45,762 nucleotides of DNA, from the NCBI GenBank assembly GCA_014860005.1, contig JACZKP010000165.1, positions 1 to 45,762 of the forward strand. Direction: 5' to 3'. A program made the translations under genes and the position numbers. Of the stretch, positions 33,052 to 41,301 are shown in pieces. How positions within the stretch are numbered: the first letter of the stretch is position 1; every line of letters starts with the position of its first letter. The DNA comes from Verrucomicrobiota bacterium (GTDB taxonomy: Bacteria; Verrucomicrobiota; Verrucomicrobiae; Limisphaerales; UBA11358). A model generated the notes under the pieces. It did no database searches and was not told where the DNA came from. It saw nothing but the letters and a program-made list of their open reading frames with translations.

Positions 33052-33597
33052 TTAGAACGTCAGCACCTTGTCGCTTTCCTTCACGATGTCATACATGTCT
33101 TTCATCGTGGAGATCGGGCAAAGTTCAGTGCCCTCGGACTGGCGGATCTTCAGACACGTCCCACAGGCGAGAATCTTGCCGCCGGCATCCACAAAGCTCT
33201 GCATCTGGCCGGTGACGTTGAAATCCTTCGTGTTGAGCTTTTCGCAATCCACGCCCTTGGCCAACAGAAATACTTTGACGCTGTCGCCCTGCTTCAACGC
33301 GAATGCGCCGAACCGAAACGCGTTCCACACCGTTTCGGCATCGGTCGAGTAGATGACGATGCCGAGTTTCATCTTCTTGGCTTCAGTCGGACGAACTTCG
33401 GTGGCGGCCTTTGTCCCTTGCGCGCCAGCGGGCGTGCCTTGGCCGTCGGACGCAGGGACGCTTGCAGTGGCCAGCAACCCAAAAGCGCAAATGGCCAAAG
33501 CGCCGCTCCGCAAAAGCTGCGTGGATCTGGACAGTCTCAGGCCAACGCGCGTGATGAGTGGCAGCCGATTAGTTTGGAGTGGTGATGTGCGTTTCAT
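33052..33597 (-). CDS. Exported DsrE-like protein
   Basis: 181 residues. An N-terminal region of about 50 residues with a hydrophobic core (SGALAICAFGLLATASVPASDG) looks like a signal peptide with a long basic n-region. A linker follows, then a DsrE-like domain (MKLGIVIYSTDAETVWNAFR to KDMYDIVKESDKVLTF). The Cys motif ACGTCLK and a later ELCPIST are kept, and a further Cys occurs in GVDCEKLN. It is predicted to handle sulfane sulfur in the periplasm, while its paralogue at 32699 works in the cytoplasm. It is part of the minus-strand operon that starts at 35149. Confidence 0.88.
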   Translation of the reverse strand: MKRTSPLQTNRLPLITRVGLRLSRSTQLLRSGALAICAFGLLATASVPASDGQGTPAGAQGTKAATEVRPTEAKKMKLGIVIYSTDAETVWNAFRFGAFALKQGDSVKVFLLAKGVDCEKLNTKDFNVTGQMQSFVDAGGKILACGTCLKIRQSEGTELCPISTMKDMYDIVKESDKVLTF

Positions 33598-33642
33598 GAT
33601 GTTGACGTTGCTAAGGGTGGTATGAGGTTTTGAAAAACAGGC

Positions 33643-34440
33643 TCATGCCGGGCGGTTGCGCCAGTGTTGGGCTACTGCTTCAATCAGCCGGAGCGAAGCA
33701 ACCGTGCCGTCGGCCTCGCCCTTCTCGAAATCGCCTTCACTCACGCCCATGCGGTTGGTGATGTGCGCGAAGCAGACGACTGGCTTTTCCTTCGCTTGGG
33801 CGAACGCGTAGAGCGAGGCAGCCTCCATCTCCACCGCCAGCACTCCTTCGGCGCGAGCGAACTCGATGGCCTCCGCCGTTTCCCGGTAGGGCGCGTCGGT
33901 CGTCCAGGCTGCGCCACGTTCGACTGCCGGACTGAACTGGCCCAAGCCTGCGATAAGGGGCGCGCCAATATCCGGCCGCAGGGAGACGTATTTCGCCGGC
34001 GGCAAGTAATGGTGGCTCGCGCCTTCGTCCCGGAGTGCCTTTTCGATGAGGACGAAATACGGCGGCGTCCGGACGGGGACAATCTGCCCAGCCGACGTGA
34101 TGCTAATCAGCAATTCGCAGCCCGAGACGAAGAGTTGTTCTGCCAACAAGACCGCGAACGGACCGCCGACCGCGCAGCCAATGATGCCAAAGTTCATTCC
34201 CCCGCGCTCGCAGCGGTAAAGTGATGTGTGGTAGCAAGCCCAGACGGGATCGCGTTCGGCCTGATGACTCTTCAACAGGTGCGCGACGATGTCGCCGTCC
34301 GGATCGAGGACGCACACCATGGGAACGCTGCCGCTGGGCAGCGACTTCTGGCGTCGCGTCTCCCGCAGTAGATTCTCCGGCTGGAAGACGGCCGGACGCG
34401 CGAAATGCTTGTTCTGAAGTAGTGGGGATTCCGATGTCAT
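33643..34440 (-). CDS. Nucleoside phosphorylase (PNP/UDP family)
   Basis: About 265 residues starting MTSESPLLQNKHFARPAVF. Family features are GGMNFGIIGCAVGGPFAVLLAEQL, the ISITSAGQI loop and the EMEAASLYAFAQ segment that binds the ribose in uridine and purine phosphorylases. It would split a nucleoside with phosphate to base and sugar phosphate; the base specificity is not visible. The open frame runs to 34521 and overlaps the regulator gene. ATG 34440, 16 nt after the regulator's stop, is more likely. Its place in an ArsR/DsrE operon is unexpected and may point to salvage of a sulfur-containing nucleoside, which is an inference. Confidence 0.85.
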   Translation of the reverse strand: MTSESPLLQNKHFARPAVFQPENLLRETRRQKSLPSGSVPMVCVLDPDGDIVAHLLKSHQAERDPVWACYHTSLYRCERGGMNFGIIGCAVGGPFAVLLAEQLFVSGCELLISITSAGQIVPVRTPPYFVLIEKALRDEGASHHYLPPAKYVSLRPDIGAPLIAGLGQFSPAVERGAAWTTDAPYRETAEAIEFARAEGVLAVEMEAASLYAFAQAKEKPVVCFAHITNRMGVSEGDFEKGEADGTVASLRLIEAVAQHWRNRPA

Positions 34441-34456
34441 CTCAGTGAATCTTCGG

Positions 34457-35149
34457 TTAATTGCGCTTCGACCCCGCCACCGCGCCCTGTTCCACAGGGA
34501 GGCCCTGCGCCTGCCAGTCAACCACCCCTATATCCAGCCGAACGGCGCGGAAGCCCTGCTTGCGCAACCGGGCCACGGCTTCGACGGCCATCACGCAATA
34601 TGGACCTCGGCAGTAGGCCACGATTTCGCGGTCTTTAGGCAGGTCCTTCATCCAGGCCTCCAAGTCCTCCATCGGCACGGAGAGCGCGCGCGGCAGATGA
34701 CCCGCGCGGAACTCCTCGGCGGGGCGCACGTCCAAGACCGTTACTTCCCCTTTGCGAACGCGCCGGAGCAGTTCCTCGCGGTTGACCGCGTCGAAGCCAA
34801 TGCGGCCTTCGATGAAGCTGCGCGTAGTCTGCTCGACCTCCGCCAGTCGGTTCTCGGCCAGCATCCGCAACTGGCGAACAAACTCGGCCACGGACCGGTC
34901 AGCCAGCCGGTAGGTGACGAACACTCCTGATTTCTCGGTCTCCACGAGGCGCGCGGCGCGAAGGATTTGCAGATGTTGTGAAGCATTTGCCACGGAGATG
35001 CTGGCTGCTTCCGCGAGCGCCTCGACGTGACGTTCGCCCTGGGAGAGCAAATCCAGCAGTTCAATCCGTTTCGCGCTCGCCACCGCTTTGCCGATGCGGG
35101 CGAACTGCTCGAAGATTTCGTCTTTGAAACGTCGGTTCGGGTTTGCCAT
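34457..35149 (-). CDS. ArsR-family regulator fused to rhodanese domain
   Basis: 230 residues. Residues about 10-100 form an ArsR/SmtB winged helix (FARIGKAVASAKRIELLDLL, SISVANASQHLQILRAARLV, then FVTYRLADRSVAEFV). Residues about 120-220 form a rhodanese domain (VTVLDVRPAEEFRAGHLPRA) with the active loop YCRGPYC (Cys180, Cys185). The HTH part has no Cys, so sensing is probably through persulfide on the rhodanese Cys rather than by a metal site. ATG 35149 has AAGG 9 nt upstream; a GTG at 35158 is weaker. It heads the operon and very likely represses it through the palindrome at 35158-35189. Confidence 0.93.
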   Translation of the reverse strand: MANPNRRFKDEIFEQFARIGKAVASAKRIELLDLLSQGERHVEALAEAASISVANASQHLQILRAARLVETEKSGVFVTYRLADRSVAEFVRQLRMLAENRLAEVEQTTRSFIEGRIGFDAVNREELLRRVRKGEVTVLDVRPAEEFRAGHLPRALSVPMEDLEAWMKDLPKDREIVAYCRGPYCVMAVEAVARLRKQGFRAVRLDIGVVDWQAQGLPVEQGAVAGSKRN

Positions 35150-35157
35150 ACCAATCA

Positions 35158-35189
35158 CCTTATATTCAAGTGTTCGCTTGAATATAAGG
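35158..35189. promoter_or_regulatory. Palindromic operator of the ArsR-rhodanese operon
   Basis: A perfect dyad: CCTTATATTCAAG (35158-35170), six-base spacer, CTTGAATATAAGG (35177-35189). It is typical of ArsR-type sites. It lies between the -35 box and the start codon of the regulator gene, so binding would block transcription and give autoregulation. Confidence 0.88.
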
Positions 35190-35207
35190 TTTCGGGCGGT
35201 CTGTCAA
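35179..35207 (-). promoter_or_regulatory. Sigma-70-like promoter of the ArsR-rhodanese operon
   Basis: On the minus strand the -35 box TTGACA is at 35207-35202. A -10-like TATTCA follows after 17 nt, or TATATT after 15 nt. Both -10 choices lie inside the palindromic operator. Confidence 0.7.
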
Positions 35208-35421
35208 CCCCGTGCATAGTGTGCGGGCCGTTCGAATCAACTTGGCAATCGGCTGGAATTGCCGCTCGGATTTATGGAATGTTTAGGCGATGCAAGCGTT
35301 CTCATCCTCGGTAACAAAAGGTTTTCAGAGTTGTCGGGAACGGCTTTCTGCCTCTACGCTGCATCGGAATGTGGGCGCGTGAACCCTGTATTTTACGTTG
35401 TGCAAAACCCAACCGTCGTAT

Positions 35422-35664
35422 CCCGCTGGGAGCGGGGGAATCTTCCGCCGCTTTCGTGGAGGTTCCCGGGACAGAATTTGCCGGACGGCCATCGGACAAG
35501 ATCGGGCGCACGACTGCTGTTTCCCTCTCCCGCTGGGAGAGGAAAAATTCGAGCCAGACTCACTGCAAATCGAGCGATGCACATTTCCGAATGAAAAGCG
35601 GACTACATGAAACGCGCGAAAGCTATTCCCTCTCCCAGCGGGAGAGGGTTAGGGTGAGGGAGAG
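35422..35664. repeat. Repeat-rich block, CCCTCTCCC(G)CTGGGAGAGGG family
   Basis: Hairpins are CCCGCTGGGAGCGGG (35422), CCCTCTCCCGCTGGGAGAGG (35523) and CCCTCTCCCAGCGGGAGAGG (from about 35630) followed by GTTAGGGTGAGGGAGAG. The last is the inverse of the arm at 36700. The stretch 35208-35421 shows nothing recognisable. The block ends just before the sugar isomerase-like gene. Confidence 0.7.
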
Positions 35665-35727
35665 TCATGTGAACAGCAAGAGACAGCCATGTTGAAACAA
35701 GCCGGGATTACCAATAGCCAAATCACA

Positions 35728-36597
35728 ATGAATCGCCGCCACTTCCTCACCGCCGCTGCATTCGCCACCGCGAGTGCTTTGACCTCCTGCTCAGGTCCCA
35801 CCACCGCCGCAGCCCAGCGACCTCGCCTGCGGCTTTCCACTTCGTCCATCCACTTCAAAGACCTGCCCATCGAGCAGGCGTGCGAACAGATTGCGCGGCT
35901 GGGCTTCGAGGGAATTGACATCTGGTGCGCCTACGACAAATGCCCGCATCTTGACGACGTCGCCGCGCGCCTTGGCCCGGAAGGCTTGAAGGAGGTGCTC
36001 GCGAAGAATCGGCTCCAACTCTACGCGTTTTCCACCTACGTCGGCGGCTATGCGAAGTATGCCCAACTGCTGGGCAAGGCGGGTGGCGGCGTGGCCATTC
36101 AGGGAAGCGCACCGCCTTGCAGACCGGAGGAACTCACGGCCAGGATGAAATCCTTTCTCGAAAGCCTCAAGCCGCTGGCTGATCTGGCAGAGCAGCACAA
36201 TTCCTGGCTGGCCATCGAGAACCACGGGAACGCGCTGTTGGATTCGCTCGATTCCTTCAAAGCGTTCGTGGACTTGAACCCGCACCGGCGCGTGGGCATT
36301 GCCTTGGCGCCATACCACGTTCAAGCCATCGGCGCGTCGGTGGAGGAAGCCATCCGCATCGCCGGACGGCAACTGCTGTTCTTCTATGCCTGGCAAAAGC
36401 AGGAGGGATTGAATCAACTGCCCGGCCACGGCGCGACGGATTTTCGCCCGTGGCTTGCGGCGCTGGCCGAAGCGGACTACCGCTGGTACGTAAACCCGTT
36501 CATGCACGGTCACGTCGAACCCGCGACCATGGCCGCGGCACTGACCAAGTCACGCGATTATCTGTGCGAGAAGGCACGCCCAAACTGGGCGGTTTGA
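35728..36597 (+). CDS. Tat-exported sugar phosphate isomerase/epimerase-like protein
   Basis: About 289 residues beginning MNRRHFLTAAAFATASALTS with twin Arg and a following Cys (LTSC), so it may be a Tat-exported lipoprotein. The AP-endonuclease-2-type TIM barrel follows: LGFEGIDIWCAYDKCPHLDD, LYAFSTYVGG, WLAIENHGNALLDS and the C-terminal YVNPFMHGHVEP. The Glu of IENHG and later His fit the usual metal site. It may isomerise a sugar outside the cytoplasm; the substrate is unknown. An upstream in-frame ATG at 35689 would add 13 residues without typical signal features. Confidence 0.85.
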   Translation: MNRRHFLTAAAFATASALTSCSGPTTAAAQRPRLRLSTSSIHFKDLPIEQACEQIARLGFEGIDIWCAYDKCPHLDDVAARLGPEGLKEVLAKNRLQLYAFSTYVGGYAKYAQLLGKAGGGVAIQGSAPPCRPEELTARMKSFLESLKPLADLAEQHNSWLAIENHGNALLDSLDSFKAFVDLNPHRRVGIALAPYHVQAIGASVEEAIRIAGRQLLFFYAWQKQEGLNQLPGHGATDFRPWLAALAEADYRWYVNPFMHGHVEPATMAAALTKSRDYLCEKARPNWAV

Positions 36598-36612
36598 ACC
36601 GAGCGAAGAATC

Positions 36613-37518
36613 ATGAAATCGAAATCCATCAAGTCACCGAACACCGCAGTGGCTGGCTCGACTTTGAAAAAGACTCCAGGCGCTGAACGAACGATGATTC
36701 TCCCTCACCCTAACCCTCTCCCGCTGGGAGAGGGAACAGCTAGCGGACGTCAGAGGTCTTCCGACGCCTGTCCTGCCACTTTCAATTCAGGTTTACCACA
36801 AGACCGTACGGCTACTCTCCCCCTCCCAGCAGGAGAGGATCGAGGTAAGGGAGCGTCAGCGGATCAGGCACAAGCTCATCGCTCATCGAAAAGCTCGCAA
36901 AACCGATTTGCCGTGGGCGTCGCCCTGCTGGGAGCGACCCCAGGTTTAACCGGCGCGCAGGCGCAACCGGCTTCCTCGCTCATCAGCGAAATCCAAAGCT
37001 CCAATGAGAAAGTGCGTGGCGCAGCCTGGCAAAATGCAGCGACCGGCGGAGCGAAGGCCATAAAGCCGTTGGCGGAACTCATGACTCACTCAGACTTCGA
37101 AGTTGCTCGCTCGGCGAAGCGGGCCCTGTGGAAAATCGTGCGTCACGCCGGACGGCCCAAAGCCGAGAACGAGCGCAAAGCCGCGCAGGCGGAGTTGGTG
37201 GCGTTGCTAGACGCGGCGAACGCCGCGGTGGTGCGTCGCGAAGTATTGTGGATGTTGTCGGAGATTGGCGACGCAAGCACGGCTCAGAGCATCGCCAGGT
37301 TGCTGGATGAGCTTGAAGTTTGTGAGGACGCTCGTTGTGCATTGGAACGAATGTCCGGCGCAGAAGCGACGCGCGCGCTCGAAAAGGCCATGCGATCGGC
37401 GCCTGAACATTTCCGTCCCGCACTCGCCCATTCCCTGCGCGTCCGCGGGGTGAAGGTTGAAGGCTATCCCAGTCAGAAACTGAAACCCGTCGGGCAAACC
37501 GCTGTCCAACCTAAGTAA
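36613..37518 (+). CDS. HEAT-repeat protein with repeat-encoded insert
   Basis: 301 residues. A possible signal segment (FAVGVALLGATPGLTGAQAQ) lies unusually deep, at about residues 97-116. After it come HEAT-type helices: SSNEKVRGAAWQNAATGGAK, HSDFEVARSAKRALWKIV, VVRREVLWMLSEIGDAST. Residues about 30-81 are encoded by a palindromic element (36700-36853), giving the peptides LPHPNPLPLGEG and TLPLPAGEDRGKG. This insert separates the likely original start (MKSKSIKSPNTA) from the hydrophobic segment. It is probably an exported scaffold protein; the downstream neighbour is a frameshifted exoD. Whether export still works with the insert is unknown. Confidence 0.7.
   Translation: MKSKSIKSPNTAVAGSTLKKTPGAERTMILPHPNPLPLGEGTASGRQRSSDACPATFNSGLPQDRTATLPLPAGEDRGKGASADQAQAHRSSKSSQNRFAVGVALLGATPGLTGAQAQPASSLISEIQSSNEKVRGAAWQNAATGGAKAIKPLAELMTHSDFEVARSAKRALWKIVRHAGRPKAENERKAAQAELVALLDAANAAVVRREVLWMLSEIGDASTAQSIARLLDELEVCEDARCALERMSGAEATRALEKAMRSAPEHFRPALAHSLRVRGVKVEGYPSQKLKPVGQTAVQPK
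36700..36853. repeat. In-frame palindromic element inside HEAT protein gene
   Basis: The left arm CTCCCTCACCCTAACCCTCT with CCCGCTGGGAGAGGG is answered at the right by CCCTCCCAGCAGGAGAGGAT with CGAGGTAAGGGAG. The arms are about 40 nt and imperfect. The element is 154 nt with no stop in the host frame. Confidence 0.78.
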
Positions 37519-37774
37519 GGAACGGCTACCGGAGAGGCAGACACTTGACGCACTTAGTGCGGTAGGCCTCCAGGAGTTCCCCAAATCGTCGCCAAACCTG
37601 ATGGACAAGCCCGCCGCCGCTGGTTGAGCCATCTTGAATCCCTCCGCGAATTGCTGCCGGCGTGGGCGGAGGTTCATTCCCTTGCCCGCCCAGAACGACT
37701 GGTTCGACCGTCACGGTCTGAACGAGTTCGTTGACGCGGCGACTCTCTCGGAGAAGACTGTGCCGGCAAAGGCG

Positions 37775-38481
37775 ATGAAACCAGAAACTTCAACGTCCAA
37801 CTCTCCCCCGGTCGGGCAGGCGACTCCGTCGCCTGGGCAACCGACGCACTTCTCCGATGAAATTGAGCGTTTGATCACAGCCTTCGCGGAACGGGAAGTG
37901 CGTCTGCGGGAAGTGCTCGAAGTGATGCACAGCCGCGGGTACACGTTTCTGCTCATCGTCATGTCGTTTCCATTTTGCACCCCGATTCCACTGCCAGGTT
38001 TTTCAATGCCGTTCGGACTGGCAGTCGCGGTCATTGGTCTGCGCCTGGCACTTGGCCAGAAACCGTGGCTGCCCGCGAGATTGCTGGACCTGAAGCTGCC
38101 GGTGAAATTCTTCCCCCAACTCCTGGGCGCAACGCGGCGACTGGTGCGCTGGTTGGAATTCTTGCTCAAGCCGAGACTTGGCCATCTGGTGCGTTGGCGG
38201 CCAGTGCGTCAGGGCATGGGGGGGATGATTCTTGTCTGCGGGTTGCTGATGATGCTGCCGCGCCGATTCCATTCAGCAACGGCCTGCCCGCGATGACAGT
38301 CCTCCTGCTCGCGTCGGCCATGTTGGAGGAGGACGGTTACTTCGCCGTCGCGGGCGGCGTGGCCTTTGTGCTCACGCTGGCATTTTTCGCAGCGATCTTC
38401 TGGGGCGGCGCGGAAGTGGCCGGCTGGTTACAGGATCGTTTCGGCGTGATTTTTAACCGTTCCACAGACACGGATTTGTGA
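37775..38481 (+). pseudogene. exoD: exoD-like exopolysaccharide synthesis protein (frameshifted)
   Basis: The first part (from MKPETSTSNSPPVGQ) reads FSDEIERLITAFAEREVRLR, MSFPFCTPIPLPGFSMPFGL and GQKPWLPARLLDL, all matching ExoD family membrane proteins. The frame then turns into PRRFHSATACPR and stops at 38296. In the next frame the missing end follows at once: APIPFSNGLPAMTVLLLASAMLEEDGYFAVAGG and so on to 38481. One missing base near 38264 explains it; adding one there would restore an LPLPIPFSN-like sequence. ExoD affects exopolysaccharide in rhizobia, but its biochemical role is not clear. It could be a true mutation or a sequence error. Confidence 0.78.
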
Positions 38482-38556
38482 AACAGTGCTTCCCGCACCA
38501 GACCTCTGGCATTCCTATTCCCCCTGAATCAAAGTCCGCGACCGTGAGAGGAAGAT

Positions 38557-38585
38557 TTGACATGCACCTCCTCAGCGATTATTAA
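38557..38585 (+). promoter_or_regulatory. Sigma-70-like promoter of metal-resistance operon
   Basis: TTGACA (38557-38562), a 17-nt spacer and TATTAA (38580-38585), 35 nt before the first gene of the operon. No clear operator dyad is seen around it. Confidence 0.7.
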
Positions 38586-38620
38586 CTTCCTCGTAATTAT
38601 CCCATTAGCAAAGCATTGAG

Positions 38621-39049
38621 ATGGTCACGTCAAGCCAACAACGCGCTCTGCCAGCCAGCCCGGCTTCGGGTCGGTGGTGGATTGGCATGCTGACGGCGGC
38701 TCTTTTTGCGTTCCACATCAATTACGTCCGGATTCATCTCCTGACGGAGTTGCATCATGGCGACAGTTCGACTGCCAGCGCACATGCGGCAGACCACCAC
38801 GATGATCATCAGGACGGGAATGATCACGAACACGATCAGCATAAGCCTCATTCTGCGTCTGAGCATCAGCTTCAACTGGCAGGCAAGCAGCAATGCCCCC
38901 TCGTAGCGTTTGCCTTCCTGCTTCCCGAAACCTCGCTTTTCCTGACGCTGCCCGAATCGCCCGTGGTTTACTCCACCTTCGAGCACGGCAGCAGACCGGG
39001 CGAATCTCCGCCCGATCCACGTCAGCCTCGCGCTCCCCCGACCGTTTAA
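38621..39049 (+). CDS. His-rich small membrane/exported protein
   Basis: 142 residues with one hydrophobic segment near residues 20-34 (WWIGMLTAALFAFHINYV). Then comes a strongly His/Asp-rich stretch (HAADHHDDHQDGNDHEHDQH) suited to metal binding. A second hydrophobic run (CPLVAFAFLLPETSLFL) is followed by a Pro/Arg-rich end (PDPRQPRAPPTV) like that of small proteins preceding metal-efflux genes. It is the first gene after a good promoter and before a second His-rich protein and RND genes, so a role in periplasmic metal binding is inferred. Exact family is not recognised. Confidence 0.6.
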   Translation: MVTSSQQRALPASPASGRWWIGMLTAALFAFHINYVRIHLLTELHHGDSSTASAHAADHHDDHQDGNDHEHDQHKPHSASEHQLQLAGKQQCPLVAFAFLLPETSLFLTLPESPVVYSTFEHGSRPGESPPDPRQPRAPPTV

Positions 39050-39064
39050 TTCTTCTTCCGCTTA

Positions 39065-39100
39065 ACACGCCGCAAGTATCGGCGTGTCTGGCCTTTTTCC
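39065..39100 (+). terminator. Possible terminator/attenuator hairpin in metal operon
   Basis: ACACGCCG (39065-39072), a seven-base loop, CGGCGTGT (39080-39087), then CTGGCCTTTTTCC. It lies between the two His-rich genes, so it may limit read-through. The T-run does not follow the stem directly, which makes it a weak terminator. Confidence 0.5.
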
Positions 39101-39186
39101 GTCTGAGTGTCCCGCAGGCGGAGTGTGTTCCATGAACAAAAGGTCTTTTTCCCGGGACGATTTCCATAAACTGAAAACTTTTACCA

Positions 39187-39696
39187 ATGAAAAAACTGAA
39201 ACCTTTTGCCTGTTTAACGACAGCCTTATTGCTAACCGTCGCGGTGGGCTGCCGCGACTCTTCCGATTCCCACGGCCATTCGCACGATGACGGTCACGGT
39301 CACAGTCACGGCGAACATCACGCCCCGCCCCACGGTGGCACTCCGGTCGTCATCGCCGATGACAAGTTCCACCTCGAACTGCTGCTCGACGCCACCGCCG
39401 GCAAGATGCAGGCGTATGTGCTCGACGGACATTTGGAGGGCTATATCCAGGTGCCGGAGACCAGCTTCGTGCTCGTGGCCAAAGTTGGCGAACAAACCGA
39501 GCAACTGAACTTCCAACGCGCGCCCGCGCCCGGTTCAACCACCGTGCCGGAGAAATCCTCACTGTTCGAAGCGCAAGCGGACTGGCTGAAAACCGCGAAG
39601 GAATTCGCCGGCGGCATCCCGAGCGTTACACTCAACGGAGCGACCTTTACCAACATCTCGTTCTCGTTCCCCAAAGGCTCGAAACACGTCCACTAA
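39187..39696 (+). CDS. His-rich lipoprotein of metal-efflux operon
   Basis: 169 residues with a lipoprotein signal (ACLTTALLLTVAVGC, Cys22 as the lipidation site). A His/Asp/Gly cluster (HGHSHDDGHGHSHGEHHAPP) follows, then a folded domain (GTPVVIADDKFHLELLLDAT, QAYVLDGHLEGYIQVP, LNGATFTNISFSFPKG). The His cluster would bind divalent metals in the periplasm. It is 12 nt before the RND adaptor gene, which is also a His-rich lipoprotein-like protein, so the two probably pass metal between them (inference). Confidence 0.82.
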   Translation: MKKLKPFACLTTALLLTVAVGCRDSSDSHGHSHDDGHGHSHGEHHAPPHGGTPVVIADDKFHLELLLDATAGKMQAYVLDGHLEGYIQVPETSFVLVAKVGEQTEQLNFQRAPAPGSTTVPEKSSLFEAQADWLKTAKEFAGGIPSVTLNGATFTNISFSFPKGSKHVH

Positions 39697-39708
39697 ACCA
39701 AAAGCACC

Positions 39709-41277
39709 ATGCGAACTCACACCATCCCTCTCGCGTTGTTCACGGCGTTGCTAATCAGCGGCACGGGCTGTCGAAAGGCAGCCGACGATCACGGCCACGA
39801 CCACGGCGACGAACCCAAGACGGCGCAAATCACCGTCTGGACTGACCGCTACGAGGTCTTCGCCGAGCATCGCGCTCCCGTGGCGAACAAGGCGACGACG
39901 TTCATCACGCACGTCACCGACTTGCACACACTGGAGCCGCGACGCGAGGGGATGGTGAAGTTCATTCTGCTCCAGGGCGAAACCGTGGCCGAGCATCCGC
40001 AGGCCGCTCCGGCGCGGGCGGGAATTTACCTGCCCGGCATCATCTTTCCGAAGGCGGGCGACTGGCAATTGACGCTGCACATTCCCACGGACGGCACGAA
40101 TGCGCCGGTCGAGTTGGGCACGATCAAGGTTTATGCGGATGAGCACTCAGCCGAGCACGCCGAGATTGCTGGCGGGCCGGAAGGCGTGAGCTTCCTCAAA
40201 GAGCAACAGTGGAAGATCCTCTCGAAGACCGAGCCTGTGACCAAGCGCCGTCTGGTCGAGCGGCTGCGGGTCGCGGCGCGCGTGCGGGCGAAGCCGGGTC
40301 TTAGCGCAACCATCACTGCTCCCGTATCGGGCCAACTGGTCGCAGCATCCGGGCAAACCCTGCTGCAGCCCGGTCAGCGAGTGGAGGCGGGCCAGTTGCT
40401 CGCGTTGCTGAAACCCAACTTCTCCGAAGCGGGCGCGAAAGTCGCCGAAGCCCAAGCGGAGTTCGCCACGGCCAAAGCCGCGCTCGACCAGGCCGACGCA
40501 GCCTACAACCGCACGAAGAAACTCGCCGCCGAACAAGCGAAGTCGCCGCGCGAACTTCAGGAAGTGGAACTCGCCTTTGAATCCGCCAAAGCGCGCTATT
40601 CTGCCGCCGCTGGATTCCTCGCGACGTTCAAGCAAGCAGGCGGCACGTCATCGCCGGATGCGCCGCTGCTGATGGAGCTTCGCGCTCCGATTGCGGGGGT
40701 GCTCAATTCCGTGGCCGCCGGGCCGGGCGAAGTGGTCGCGGCGAACCAGCCAGTGTTCACCGTGCTGAACCCGGAAACGGTCTGGATCGATGCAAGCATT
40801 CCCGAATCGGGCGTTGCTCGACTGAGCAAAGCCAAGGATGCCACGGTCGAGTTGCCCGGTGAACCCGGGCGGTTCACACCCATCACTGGCGATGGTCGCG
40901 GCCAACTGCTGTCGCTCGGCTTGGAAGTGGACGCTGCCACGCGCACCGTGCCGCTCATCTACGAGACGGCCAACCACGAGGGCCAGTTCCGTGTCGGTCA
41001 GAACGTCACGCTGCATGTGGAAACGGCGCGTGTGGACGAGACGGTTGCTGTTCCCGAAAGCGCGCTTGTCGAGGAAGGCGATCAACTGGTCGCGTTCGTG
41101 CAGGTCAGCGGCGAGACGTTCGAGAAGCGTGAAATCAAAGCGGGCATTCGCGACACTGGCTTTGTGCAAGTGCTTGATGGCATCAAGGAAGGTGAGCGCG
41201 TGGTCACGAAGGGCGCCTACGCGATCCGGCTCTCGTCCATCTCCGGCGTCATCCCTGCCCACGGCCACGCGCATTAA
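39709..41277 (+). CDS. RND efflux periplasmic adaptor subunit (CusB/CzcB-like)
   Basis: 522 residues. The N-terminal signal ends in GTGC, a possible lipobox, followed by a short His/Asp stretch (DDHGHDHGDEPK). An extra domain near residues 40-145 (TVWTDRYEVFAEHRAPV) precedes the membrane-fusion core. The lipoyl half-motifs are around SATITAPVSGQLVAASGQ and LMELRAPIAGVLNSVAAG, with a coiled-coil hairpin between (KVAEAQAEFATAKAALDQAD). Beta-barrel and membrane-proximal parts follow (VDETVAVPESALVEEGDQ). It links the inner membrane RND pump (44362) to an outer membrane channel, whose gene is not in the window. It belongs to heavy-metal efflux types. Confidence 0.92.
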   Translation: MRTHTIPLALFTALLISGTGCRKAADDHGHDHGDEPKTAQITVWTDRYEVFAEHRAPVANKATTFITHVTDLHTLEPRREGMVKFILLQGETVAEHPQAAPARAGIYLPGIIFPKAGDWQLTLHIPTDGTNAPVELGTIKVYADEHSAEHAEIAGGPEGVSFLKEQQWKILSKTEPVTKRRLVERLRVAARVRAKPGLSATITAPVSGQLVAASGQTLLQPGQRVEAGQLLALLKPNFSEAGAKVAEAQAEFATAKAALDQADAAYNRTKKLAAEQAKSPRELQEVELAFESAKARYSAAAGFLATFKQAGGTSSPDAPLLMELRAPIAGVLNSVAAGPGEVVAANQPVFTVLNPETVWIDASIPESGVARLSKAKDATVELPGEPGRFTPITGDGRGQLLSLGLEVDAATRTVPLIYETANHEGQFRVGQNVTLHVETARVDETVAVPESALVEEGDQLVAFVQVSGETFEKREIKAGIRDTGFVQVLDGIKEGERVVTKGAYAIRLSSISGVIPAHGHAH

Positions 41278-41301
41278 TCTTTGCGTTAAAACTTCCGAAC
41301 G

